This document shows, in pieces, positions 24,240-32,443 of a stretch of DNA of 64,000 bases. The DNA is taken from contig NZ_FMAJ01000002.1 of assembly GCF_900094625.1 (NCBI RefSeq), positions 310,001 through 374,000 on the forward strand, given 5' to 3'. Both the position numbers and the translations under genes were made by a program. The notes beneath the pieces were generated by a model, which saw nothing but the letters and a program-made list of their open reading frames with translations, was not told the origin of the DNA and made no database searches. How positions within the stretch are numbered: position 1 is the stretch's first letter; the number at the start of each line of letters is the position of its first letter. Origin of the DNA: Rhizobium aethiopicum. Lineage in GTDB: Bacteria; Pseudomonadota; Alphaproteobacteria; Rhizobiales; Rhizobiaceae.

Positions 24240-25142
24240 ATGGCTTTGAAAAACGAAGCACGCGGGCGCAACATCGGGATCTCCTTCGAATTCTTCCCGC
24301 CGAAATCGGAAGAGATGGAAGGCCAGCTCTGGGAGACCGTCAGCAAGCTGCAGGATTGGGACCCGGATTTCGTCTCGGTGACTTATGGCGCCGGCGGCAC
24401 TACCAAGGCGCCGACGCTCTCGACCGTCACGCGCTTCCTGGCGCAGACGCCGCTTGCCACCGCCTCTCATTTGACCTGCGTTGGTGCGACGAAGGAAGAG
24501 ACGCATCAGGTGATCGATACCTTCCGCAATGCCGGCGTAACGCATTTCGTGGCCTTGCGCGGTGATGCGCCCGGTGGCGCTGGGGCTCCCTACGCGCCGC
24601 ATCCCGGGGGGTACGCCAACGCGGCCGAGCTGGTGGCGGGGCTCAAGGAGATCGGAAATTTTGAGATCTCGGTCTCCGCCTATCCGGAAAAGCATCCTGA
24701 GAGCCGCGACACGGCCGCCGATATCGAGATGCTGAAGCGCAAGGCCGATAACGGCGCCGATCGGGCGCTGACGCAGTTCTTCTTCGACAACGACAATTTC
24801 GAGCGTTATCTGGAACGGGTGCGCGCTGCCGGCGTCTCGATTCCGGTCGTGCCCGGCATCATGCCGATCCAGAACCTGACTCAGCTGAAGCGTTTTGCCG
24901 GCGCCTGCGGCACGGTCATCCCCGCCTTCCTCGACGAGCGTTTCGCTGGCTACGACGATAAGCCCGAGGAACGGGCGAAGGTCGCGGCAGACGTTGCGGC
25001 CGAACAAATTGAGGATCTCGTCCGGCGCGGCATCGACGAGTTCCATCTCTATACGATGAACCGCGCGCCGCTGGTTTCAGCAGTGCTCGACAATCTTGGC
25101 TTCTCCCGCCGGGCGACAAAGAGCGCGGGTGCGGCGGCCTGA
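24240..25142 (+). CDS. metF: methylenetetrahydrofolate reductase
   Basis: A 300-residue MetF: ISFEFFPPKSEEME at the N terminus, FVSVTYGAGGTT, HLTCVGAT, FVALRGDAPGG and ALTQFFFDNDNF, all hallmark segments of the FAD-dependent TIM barrel. It reduces 5,10-methylene-THF to 5-methyl-THF for methionine synthesis. One base separates it from the ArsR-methyltransferase gene, so the two are co-transcribed. It ends at a strong bidirectional terminator. Confidence 0.95.
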   Translation: MALKNEARGRNIGISFEFFPPKSEEMEGQLWETVSKLQDWDPDFVSVTYGAGGTTKAPTLSTVTRFLAQTPLATASHLTCVGATKEETHQVIDTFRNAGVTHFVALRGDAPGGAGAPYAPHPGGYANAAELVAGLKEIGNFEISVSAYPEKHPESRDTAADIEMLKRKADNGADRALTQFFFDNDNFERYLERVRAAGVSIPVVPGIMPIQNLTQLKRFAGACGTVIPAFLDERFAGYDDKPEERAKVAADVAAEQIEDLVRRGIDEFHLYTMNRAPLVSAVLDNLGFSRRATKSAGAAA

Positions 25143-25164
25143 TTTTCTCGAATGTTCAAACATG

Positions 25165-25200
25165 AAAAAGCGCATGTCGGGCGGGACATGCGCTTTTTGT
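25165..25200. terminator. strong bidirectional terminator after metF
   Basis: A 14-bp perfect stem AAAAAGCGCATGTC (25165-25178) / GACATGCGCTTTTT (25185-25198) with a 6-base loop. Symmetric A/T tracts let it end metF and the small minus-strand gene. Confidence 0.92.
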
Positions 25201-25258
25201 TAGCGGATTGATCAGGGGAGTTTAGGCACTATCAGCGTAATGCGTCCGCCATCTCCGC

Positions 25259-25336
25259 TCAAATGAAGAGCATGGACAGGACGAAAGCGAACGCTGCACT
25301 GACCAACAGAACATTCAAGGATTGCGTGAGTCCCAT
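25259..25336 (-). CDS. 25-residue single-pass membrane peptide
   Basis: Too short for most gene callers but well formed: ATG 25336 preceded 7 bases upstream by AGGAG, 25 codons, then TGA. The peptide starts MGLTQSLNVLLVSAAFAFV and ends in LSMLFI, giving one hydrophobic helix of about 17 residues with no charged residue. It lies alone between the metF terminator and an EamA gene on the same strand. Tiny one-helix proteins like this often bind and tune larger membrane complexes; function unknown. Confidence 0.65.
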   Translation of the reverse strand: MGLTQSLNVLLVSAAFAFVLSMLFI

Positions 25337-25499
25337 GTCTGTCTCCTCGCGTTAACCGGCCAATATTATGTCTGAAATATGTCGGTTGGAAAGCGGATTC
25401 TATGCTGCGCCGCCGAAATAGGTGGTGGATAAGTCGAAGACCGTTTTCGCAAACTCTTGAATCAAAACGATAATATCCCTGCAATTTTTGTTCACACAT

Positions 25500-25516
25500 T
25501 TTAACGCGGCGTTAAA
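25500..25516. promoter_or_regulatory. 17-base inverted repeat upstream of the small peptide gene
   Basis: TTTAACGC-g-GCGTTAAA, a symmetric site about 165 bases upstream of the small minus-strand gene and 85 bases beyond the EamA stop. Candidate operator or small terminator; the rest of the 264-base gap 25337-25600 shows nothing clear. Confidence 0.35.
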
Positions 25517-25600
25517 TCAGGCGATTGCCAGTTTACCGATGAGCCTAAACCATGGCAGGCGTGCAATCGGTTGAAAACGCATGGAAATTGCAACCGATGG

Positions 25601-26506
25601 TCAGGCAGGTTTCATCAGCAAGCGATAGGCGCGGCCATCGAGGATGACGAGGCCGAAACCGATCAGCCCCATGCCACCGAATTCGCTCAGGCTGAGCCTT
25701 TCGCCGAGGAAGAGCACACCAAGAAGGATGGCGCTCGGCGGCACCAGCAGTGTGACGAGCGAGGCGTTAGTGGCGCCAGCCGTCGAGATGACCCTGAAAT
25801 AGAGAATATAGGCGAAGGCGGTTGACAGCAGCGCCAGCGCCAGAATGGCAAGCAGCACTTCGAGCGGCGGTATGGTCAGTGCCCAAGGTCGATCGGCCAG
25901 CAGCGACAATGGCAGCGCGATCAACGAGGAGGCGGTCAACTGGCCGGCGGCGGTGACAGGGGCGGGGACGCCCTTGAAACGTTTGCCGTAAGTGCCGGCA
26001 AAACCGTAGGAGACGGCGGCGAGCACCGGAAACAACAGCGCCCAGAGCGGAGCTTCGCTGCCGGTGGAGATGCCGGGGCCAATCAACACGATCGTTCCGA
26101 GGAGACCCACGAGGCAGCCGGCGATCTTGGCCGAGGTGAGCTTCTCGTCCGAGGTGAGGTAGTTGGCGATGAGCACGGTCCAGATCGGCGTCGTCGCGTT
26201 CAGAATCGCCGCAAGGCCGGCGCCGAGGCGGGTCTGTCCGAAGAAGATCAATGCATGCGGCAGGACATTGTTGATGATGCCGAGGATCAGGAATTCGCGC
26301 CAGCGGGCCTTGAGGATCGAATAGATGTCGAAACGGCCAGCGACATAGACATGCAGAGCGAGCGCTGCGAGCAGCAGCCGGAGGGAGACGAGGGTGAGCG
26401 GCGGTACGTGCTGGACGGCGATACGGGCAAAAAAGAAGGAACCGCCCCAGATCAGGCCGAGCAGGATCAGCAGACCCCAGGTCCAGGCATTCATTCTGCT
26501 GTCCAT
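25601..26506 (-). CDS. EamA/DMT-family transporter
   Basis: A 301-residue protein with ten predicted helices in two EamA repeats: GLIWGGSFFFARIAVQHVPP at the first, NATTPIWTVLIANYLTSDEK at the repeat junction and a second-domain AFAYILYFRVIS. Exports amino acids or other metabolites in characterised members. Start ATG 26506 follows GGAGGAA. Unlinked to the first EamA gene by sequence context. Confidence 0.87.
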   Translation of the reverse strand: MDSRMNAWTWGLLILLGLIWGGSFFFARIAVQHVPPLTLVSLRLLLAALALHVYVAGRFDIYSILKARWREFLILGIINNVLPHALIFFGQTRLGAGLAAILNATTPIWTVLIANYLTSDEKLTSAKIAGCLVGLLGTIVLIGPGISTGSEAPLWALLFPVLAAVSYGFAGTYGKRFKGVPAPVTAAGQLTASSLIALPLSLLADRPWALTIPPLEVLLAILALALLSTAFAYILYFRVISTAGATNASLVTLLVPPSAILLGVLFLGERLSLSEFGGMGLIGFGLVILDGRAYRLLMKPA

Positions 26507-26590
26507 GCCGCTTCCTCCACCGCGATGAAACCGTCACTGCAATCGGCACCGGTTCTTCGTCAGGAAGCTTTAGCCCAAGCGGAAAACGCC

Positions 26591-26618
26591 GCCACCCGTT
26601 TCTTGCAAAGCGGGTGGC
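26591..26618 (-). terminator. hairpin downstream of the transglycosylase gene
   Basis: GCCACCCG / CGGGTGGC, 8-bp stem with a 12-base loop; on the minus strand it is followed by GGCGTTTTCC. Lies 19 bases after the transglycosylase stop codon. A moderate terminator. Confidence 0.5.
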
Positions 26619-26636
26619 TGTAAACGTCCGCGGCGA

Positions 26637-27860
26637 TCAGAGAGCGTTGAGAAGGGCAGGCGTCGCCCAGCCGTCTGCCGGCATGCCCAAGCGCTGCTGC
26701 TCCTTCTGGATAGCGACACGGGTGCCGGAGCCGAGGATGCCGTCGATCTCGCCGACATCATGGCCGAGCGACTGCAGCTTGGTCTGCAGCGTCTTCATCT
26801 GATCGTTGGCAAGCCCCTGTTCCGGTGTGCCCTTCAGGTAGGTCGGGGCGCCGGATAGACGGGTCGCGAAATAGGCCGCGGAAGTCGTGTAGATGAACGA
26901 CTTGTTCCATTCGAGATAAATCTTGAAGTTCGGATAGGCGATGAAGGCCGGTCCCATGCGGCCCTGGGGCAGCACGAGATCGCCTTCGAGATCGCCGAAA
27001 GCGGTGTTGCCGTCGCGCGGCTTGACGCCGAGCGCGAACCATTCGCTGGCCTTCATCGTGCCGCCGAGTCCGGATTTTTCGAAGGGCAGGTTGTCGGGGA
27101 CGGTGACCTCCTGCAGCCAGGGCTGGCCACGCTCGAAGCCGAGATGCTGGATGAATTTCGCCGCCGTCAGGATGGCGTCCGGGCTGCTCTGCTTCAGGCG
27201 GACATGTCCGTCGCCGTCGCCGTCCATGCCATAGGCGATGATGTCGCGCGGCAGCATCTGCACCTGGCCGATCTCGCCGGCCCAGGCGCCGGTGTTGCTG
27301 GCGGGATCGAGGTCGCCGTGCTGGACCATCTCGATGAGGGCGATCAGTTGCGGGCGGAAGAGTTCCGGGCGGCGGCAGTCGTGCGACAGCGTCACCAGGG
27401 CGTTGCGGGTGTTGAAATCGCCCTGGACGGCGCCGAAATCGGTTTCCATCGCCCAGAAGGCGGTGATGACGCCGGGCGGCACGCCGAATTCCTGCTCGGC
27501 CCGGGCAAAGACGTCGGCATATTGCTTCATCTTTTGGCGGCCGATGTCGAGGCGGGCCTGGCTGACCGTGCGCTGGGAGAATTCGAGGAAGGTCTGCTTG
27601 AAGACGCCCTGGGCTCGATCCCGGCTCAGGACCTTGGGATCGATTTCGGCGCCGGCAAGCGCCTCGTCGGCGGCCGTCGCGCTCGCACCCGCGGCAATCG
27701 CAGCGGCCTTGACCCCCTGGAGGAAGGCGGACAGATCGCCGCCGCAGGGCGCCGCCGCCGGGGCCGAGGCTGCAGGCGCCTGCTGAGCGGCCGCGCTGCC
27801 CGCAAAAGTGAGGGCAAACAGGAGGGCGAGTGCAGAGCAGCTTGTGAGCGAGCGGTGCAT
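26637..27860 (-). CDS. MltB-type lytic murein transglycosylase
   Basis: A 407-residue exported protein. Signal peptide 1-25 (SALALLFALTFAGSAAAQ), SLT_2 catalytic domain about 40-330 with the catalytic Glu139 in FWAMETDFGA, then a C-terminal peptidoglycan-binding-1 domain (TLQTKLQSLGHDVGEIDGIL). It cleaves glycan strands to 1,6-anhydro ends. Unlike E. coli MltB it has no lipobox, so it is probably soluble in the periplasm. Confidence 0.93.
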   Translation of the reverse strand: MHRSLTSCSALALLFALTFAGSAAAQQAPAASAPAAAPCGGDLSAFLQGVKAAAIAAGASATAADEALAGAEIDPKVLSRDRAQGVFKQTFLEFSQRTVSQARLDIGRQKMKQYADVFARAEQEFGVPPGVITAFWAMETDFGAVQGDFNTRNALVTLSHDCRRPELFRPQLIALIEMVQHGDLDPASNTGAWAGEIGQVQMLPRDIIAYGMDGDGDGHVRLKQSSPDAILTAAKFIQHLGFERGQPWLQEVTVPDNLPFEKSGLGGTMKASEWFALGVKPRDGNTAFGDLEGDLVLPQGRMGPAFIAYPNFKIYLEWNKSFIYTTSAAYFATRLSGAPTYLKGTPEQGLANDQMKTLQTKLQSLGHDVGEIDGILGSGTRVAIQKEQQRLGMPADGWATPALLNAL

Positions 27861-27941
27861 GAAAGCGGTCCTTATAGCAAATGGATGCTCGTCGCTTTCA
27901 CAGAGGAATGTGACGGAAGCAAGAAAAATTGAAAGACGTTA

Positions 27942-28739
27942 CTAAGAATTTCCATCCTTTGAAACGGTCGCGACCCAATTGTTCCAGTTCTTCGCGCTGC
28001 CCGCAAAGACGTTGATATCGGTCGGTCCCTTGATGCCGGGAACGACGCCGGTCGAGGTATATTGCCAGAAGGCCCAGCGGCGATCCGCATAGGTCACTTC
28101 AGGGTGTTTTGCCACCGAGCGCACCCAGAAATGATAATCCCGGAAATAGCCGGCGAGATTTTCGCGGTGGAAATCGACCGAGGTATAGATGATCGGGCGT
28201 TTGCCGTAATAGGCCTCCAGCCGGTCCATGAAGCGCTGCATTTCTGCGCGCACGGTCGCCGGGTCGGGGCGATAGCGGCATGTCTTCGATTCGCCGTTCC
28301 ATTCGACGTCGAGCACCGGCGGCAGGCGCATCGCGTCCTTCGGCACGTTGCGGATGAACCAATCGGCCTGCTGGTCGGCCGACGAGCAGAAATAATAGAA
28401 ATGATAGGGAGCGTGCGGGATGCCGGCGGCGCGCGCCTCGCGCCAATATTCGTCGAATCGTGAATCGAGCCGGTCCTTGCCTTCCGTCGCCTTGATGAAG
28501 GCGAAGGCGACGCCGGAATTCTTCACCGTCGCCCAGTCGATATCGCCCTGCCATTTGGAGATGTCGATGCCGTGCACCGCATTCTGATGCGGATGCTTCG
28601 GTCCGAATTCCTGCGGATCGGTGTCCTTGAAACGCGTTTTCGGTTTGATCGATGCCGTTTCGAGGTAGTCATAACCGGAAGAGGAGCAGCCGGCCAGCAG
28701 GATGGCCAGGGGCAGAACGCAAAACAAAAGCCGGCGCAT
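27942..28739 (-). CDS. GH25-family lysozyme-like lipoprotein
   Basis: A 265-residue protein. Lipoprotein signal with lipobox LLAGC (Cys18), then the GH25 barrel: VHGIDISKWQGDIDW, FAFIKATEGKD, YHFYYFCSSADQQADWF and VLDVEWNGESK, which supply the catalytic Asp/Glu residues. It should be anchored in the outer or inner membrane and cut peptidoglycan between MurNAc and GlcNAc. It may remodel the cell wall or act against competitors. Start ATG 28739; an in-frame upstream start would spoil the lipobox position. Confidence 0.88.
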   Translation of the reverse strand: MRRLLFCVLPLAILLAGCSSSGYDYLETASIKPKTRFKDTDPQEFGPKHPHQNAVHGIDISKWQGDIDWATVKNSGVAFAFIKATEGKDRLDSRFDEYWREARAAGIPHAPYHFYYFCSSADQQADWFIRNVPKDAMRLPPVLDVEWNGESKTCRYRPDPATVRAEMQRFMDRLEAYYGKRPIIYTSVDFHRENLAGYFRDYHFWVRSVAKHPEVTYADRRWAFWQYTSTGVVPGIKGPTDINVFAGSAKNWNNWVATVSKDGNS

Positions 28740-28867
28740 GGGTATCCCGTCGTGAACCGAATGATCTCTTTGCCCCACAGCCTGACCTTCGAAGATGACG
28801 AGCCCAGCAGAGGAATAACCCTCTTTTCACCATATCAACGTAAAAAATCGGTTAGTTTCAAGCGGAA

Positions 28868-29542
28868 TTATGAGCGCCTGCTGATAATGGCCGCCCGCCA
28901 AGCATAACCTCTGCCGACAGATTCGAAAACCAGACGTGCATTACGCTCGTTGGCCTGGGCTTCCAGGACCTCGCGCAGGTCGCGGCGCGGGGTGACGTGG
29001 AACTTCGCAAGCCAGGACTGCAGCATGCTGCGGAACCGGGGCGGCAGGCCTTCCTGCTGGCCGAAATCGACGATGTGCAGCTGGCCGCCGGGATTGAGCG
29101 CGGCGATCGATGCATCGATGGCACGCTCCCAATCGGGGATCATCGACAGGGCATAGGAAATCAGGATGCGGTCGAAGCCGCTGACGCCGAATTCGCGCGG
29201 CGTGAACGCCGTCGCGTCGGCGACGCGGAATTCCGGGATCGTCGCCTTGGCGGCGAAGGTCCTGTGGGCCGAAATCAGCATTTCCTGCGAAATGTCGAGG
29301 CCGAACAGCTTGGCGCTCGGGAAATGCTTGTGAGCCAGAGCCATGTTGCGCCCGGTGCCGCAGCCGACTTCAAGCAAGGTGCCGCCATCGGGCAGGTCGA
29401 GATTGCGGATCGTGCTGTCACGACCGAGGAGGTAGTATTTGCGGGTCAGATCATAAATATGACGCTGGTAGCGGTACATGCCATCCATGAGGTTGGCATG
29501 CTGATCGCGCTTTCCCGCCGTCTCGGTCCCGGCCTTGCTCAC
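28868..29542 (-). CDS. btaB: DGTS synthesis N-methyltransferase BtaB
   Basis: A 224-residue class I methyltransferase with TLLEVGCGTGRNMALA (motif I), LFGLDISQEML and LNPGGQLHIVDFGQQ. It starts at GTG 29542, overlapping the btaA stop by 4 bases (GTGA). BtaB methylates diacylglyceryl-homoserine three times to make the betaine lipid DGTS, replacing phospholipid under phosphate starvation. The call rests on the tight pairing with btaA and the methyltransferase motifs. Confidence 0.88.
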   Translation of the reverse strand: MSKAGTETAGKRDQHANLMDGMYRYQRHIYDLTRKYYLLGRDSTIRNLDLPDGGTLLEVGCGTGRNMALAHKHFPSAKLFGLDISQEMLISAHRTFAAKATIPEFRVADATAFTPREFGVSGFDRILISYALSMIPDWERAIDASIAALNPGGQLHIVDFGQQEGLPPRFRSMLQSWLAKFHVTPRRDLREVLEAQANERNARLVFESVGRGYAWRAAIISRRS

Positions 29543-30783
29543 GCCTTCTTCCCGTAAATGTGGAAGCCGCCGTAGATCGCGGAGCGATCGAGCGCGGCCA
29601 ACTCGCGCGACTTCTCTTCGAAGTAGTCCCACTGGTCGCGGATCGAAGGAGACAGACGGCCTTCGATGATGCTCTTTTCGGCGGCGGTGCGGAAGATCAC
29701 GCGCGCGCCTTCACGCGCCGTGCGGGTGATTTCCCGCCAGACGTCGTTCAGCTGTCCGTCGGTCATCCAGTCCTGCGCGTCGAGCAGGATATAACGATCG
29801 CGCGAAGCGGCCGGCTCGCGCGCCAGAAGCTCGGTGAAGCTTGCATGGTGGACGTTGACGCGGTCGATATTGGCGCGGATCACCTCGTAGTGCTCCGGCT
29901 TCAAATAGGTCGGCAGCGGGCCTTCCTCCTCCGTGCCGTAGCGGCGGCCGAAGGCCTGCCAGGCGAAGTAATTGTCGCGCATCGGGAAGTGACAGGCGAG
30001 CTTTTCCAGGCGATGCTTCAAAACCGGCGCGATCGAATGATCGTCGGCAAGGCTTGCAAGCTCGTCATATTGCTGCGGCGGAATGCCGAGGCCGAAGAGC
30101 GAGCTCTTGCGGCCGGTGATCCAGCGCACGACCGGCTTTTCGAAGAGCGGCGCGATCTTGTCGTCGAAGAACTGGCGCTGCTCGCGGATCGAGCGGGTCT
30201 TGGTCATCTCGCGCAACTTGACGCCGTGCAGGCGGGCCAGAAGATGGGCCGCGCCGATGAAGCGACCGAGCAGGCCGGTTTCATAGATATTGCGGTCGAA
30301 GACGGTTACGCGGCGGCGGCCGAACTTGCGGCCGTTCCAGTAACTACGCGTCGTCTCGTCGAGTTTGGCGGCGAGATGCCGGTCATAGGCACGGCTGTTC
30401 GACTTCTCGTTCGGCAGCGCCAGGAAGCGCACGAGATCGGCATGACCGGGAAGATGCTTGAAAGCGGCAAGTTTCAGGCGATTCAGTGCGATATGGTGCG
30501 GGTTAAGGTCGACGACGTCGATTGAGGCCGGCGCCTTTGAAAGATAGGCGAGCATGTTGCAGCCGCCAGAGCCGATGGTGACGATGCGATGGTTGGGCTT
30601 CAGCTCCATCGCCTGCATGTCGAGATCCGGATCCTCCCAGATCTGCGGATAGACGAGGCCGGAGAAGAGCAGGCCAAAGAGACGCTCGGAAATGCCATCC
30701 TTCGAAAAGGCCTTGTGGCGGAGAAGGGCGTCCTTGAGTTTCCGGTTCTTGCGGAAGCCGGCATCCGGTGCAAATTCTGACAT
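29539..30783 (-). CDS. btaA: SAM:diacylglycerol 3-amino-3-carboxypropyltransferase BtaA
   Basis: A 414-residue DUF3419 protein. The N-terminal third has LFSGLVYPQIWEDPDLDMQA and HRIVTIGSGGCNMLAYLSKA, and a later segment IDVVDLNPHHIALN binds SAM; DAQDWMTDGQLNDVWREI is C-terminal. BtaA moves the homoserine moiety of SAM onto diacylglycerol, the first step to DGTS. In Sinorhizobium and Rhodobacter the btaAB pair is induced by phosphate limitation through PhoB. ATG 30783 follows AAGGTGA. Confidence 0.92.
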   Translation of the reverse strand: MSEFAPDAGFRKNRKLKDALLRHKAFSKDGISERLFGLLFSGLVYPQIWEDPDLDMQAMELKPNHRIVTIGSGGCNMLAYLSKAPASIDVVDLNPHHIALNRLKLAAFKHLPGHADLVRFLALPNEKSNSRAYDRHLAAKLDETTRSYWNGRKFGRRRVTVFDRNIYETGLLGRFIGAAHLLARLHGVKLREMTKTRSIREQRQFFDDKIAPLFEKPVVRWITGRKSSLFGLGIPPQQYDELASLADDHSIAPVLKHRLEKLACHFPMRDNYFAWQAFGRRYGTEEEGPLPTYLKPEHYEVIRANIDRVNVHHASFTELLAREPAASRDRYILLDAQDWMTDGQLNDVWREITRTAREGARVIFRTAAEKSIIEGRLSPSIRDQWDYFEEKSRELAALDRSAIYGGFHIYGKKA

Positions 30784-30827
30784 GAGTCTGTCACCTTTTT
30801 AGCGTTCAGGGCGTGTAGCGCGCCACT

Positions 30828-30845
30828 GATACAGTTTGATGACGT
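30828..30845 (-). promoter_or_regulatory. weak Pho-box-like sequence upstream of btaA
   Basis: On the minus strand the sequence reads ACGTCAT-caaa-CTGTATC, matching 9 of 14 positions of CTGTCAT-N4-CTGTCAT. It lies 45-62 bases before the btaA start, a reasonable promoter position. Known PhoB control of btaAB in relatives motivates this call; the match is weak. Confidence 0.3.
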
Positions 30846-30975
30846 GGGCTGTGGGCCTGCGCCGTTCGAAAATATTCTCCTCCGCGGAAAGTGATCGGGG
30901 CGACGGATCTTCTTCGCACCGCCCCCTTTCCGGCGCGCCCGATTCCTGCTTCTCTCCCGACATCGGAGGAATGCC

Positions 30976-32397
30976 ATGCGATTTGTCCCGCGTGTTCTGA
31001 AGGCGCTTGCTCTCCTTCTCGTTGTCGTCGTCACCACGGCTGCCGGCTGGCTCTTCGTCCGGCCGCCGGAACTGCTTCGAGTTGGCGATGGCTACGCCGC
31101 CAAAATCGTCTGCTCCAATGTCTTCATCGCCGGCCGGGACGCCGAGGAGGTGCTGGAGGAAGACGTCCAGGCGCCGGGAAACCCGCTGCTGCGGCTGGTG
31201 CGCGTCAGCGTCGACCATGACAACGGCCGGGTGACGGCACGCTTTATGGGGCTGTTCGCATCCAGCTATGCGCTCTATCGCGGCGCTCTCGGCTGCACGA
31301 GCGTGCCGGACGGCGATTTCGATGCGGCGGCGAATGCTGTGCCCTTCGATGCGCCGGCCAAGATGGAAACCAATGATGCTCCATGGCCTCAGGGCGAGGG
31401 TGTCGGCGATCCCGACGGGAAGATTGCCGCTGTGCTGGCCGATGCCCGGCTTGCCGGCCCGTCCATGCGGGCAATCGTGGTGGTGCGTGACGGCCGCATC
31501 GTCGCCGAAGCCTATGGCCCCGGCTTCTCGGCAAAGACGCCGCTGATCGGCTGGTCGATGACAAAGACGGTGAATGCGGCGGTCCTCGGGCGGTTGATGT
31601 TCGACGGCAAGATCTCCTTCGACGACGATCATTTGCTGGCGCAGTGGAGGGACGATGCGCGCGCCAGGATCAAGGTTTCCGACCTGCTGGGCATGGAGAG
31701 CGGCCTTGCCTTCAACGAGAACTACGGCGATGTCGCCGATGTGACGCGCATGCTCTATCTCGATCCCGACATGGTGGCGCTGCCGGCCAATGCGCCGATG
31801 GAGGCGGCGCCGGGTCAGCGCTTCCGCTATTCGAGCGGTACTGCAGTGCTCTTGTCGCGCATCTGGATGGACAGGGTTGGTAACGGGCCGGCAGCCTTCT
31901 CCTATCCGCACGATGCGCTCTTCTCCCCCCTCGGCATGACGAGTGCCGTCTTCGAAGTCGACGCACGCGGCACCTTTGCCGGAAGCTCCTATCTCTACGC
32001 GACGGCGCATGATTGGGCGCGCTTCGGACAATTCCTGCTGCAGGATGGTGTCTGGAACGGACAGCGGCTGTTGCCGGAGGGTTTCGTCGGCGCCATGCGC
32101 ACGCCGACGGCGGCGTCGAACGGCAGGTATACGCAAGGCCAGGCCTGGCTCGCACCCGGTGGCTCAAGCGCCGCGTTCGGGCTGCCGGAGGATACGTTCT
32201 GGCTCACGGGGCATGACGGGCAGAGCATGGCGATCGTGCCTTCCGCCAACCTGATCGTGGTCCGACTCGGCCTGACGCCGGGTTGGCTCGGCTACCAGCC
32301 GCAGACGCTTCTCAAGGCGGTCCTGGCGGCTTTGCCGCCATCGGGAGCGCCGCAACAGCAGGCCGGATCGCAGCAACCGACGGCAGCGCAGCCGTAG
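30976..32397 (+). CDS. membrane-anchored serine hydrolase, class C beta-lactamase family
   Basis: A 473-residue protein. An uncleaved-looking N-terminal helix (LALLLVVVVTTAAGWLFV) anchors it. The catalytic domain has the SxxK motif SMTK (Ser194-Lys197), a YSS motif (Tyr285) where penicillin-recognising enzymes have YxN, and a GHDGQ motif near residue 420. The C terminus is rich in Gln, Ala and Pro. Family members are esterases, D-aminopeptidases or carboxypeptidases rather than true beta-lactamases. Divergent from btaA. Confidence 0.86.
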   Translation: MRFVPRVLKALALLLVVVVTTAAGWLFVRPPELLRVGDGYAAKIVCSNVFIAGRDAEEVLEEDVQAPGNPLLRLVRVSVDHDNGRVTARFMGLFASSYALYRGALGCTSVPDGDFDAAANAVPFDAPAKMETNDAPWPQGEGVGDPDGKIAAVLADARLAGPSMRAIVVVRDGRIVAEAYGPGFSAKTPLIGWSMTKTVNAAVLGRLMFDGKISFDDDHLLAQWRDDARARIKVSDLLGMESGLAFNENYGDVADVTRMLYLDPDMVALPANAPMEAAPGQRFRYSSGTAVLLSRIWMDRVGNGPAAFSYPHDALFSPLGMTSAVFEVDARGTFAGSSYLYATAHDWARFGQFLLQDGVWNGQRLLPEGFVGAMRTPTAASNGRYTQGQAWLAPGGSSAAFGLPEDTFWLTGHDGQSMAIVPSANLIVVRLGLTPGWLGYQPQTLLKAVLAALPPSGAPQQQAGSQQPTAAQP

Positions 32398-32443
32398 GCT
32401 TCGACCGCCGTTTCACTGCATCGCTGTTTCAGTAATTGCAGGC

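Noticed and set aside
25212..25499. 95-codon minus-strand frame over the small peptide gene
   Set aside because: It has no ribosome site or motif; the 25-codon frame in another phase has an ideal one.
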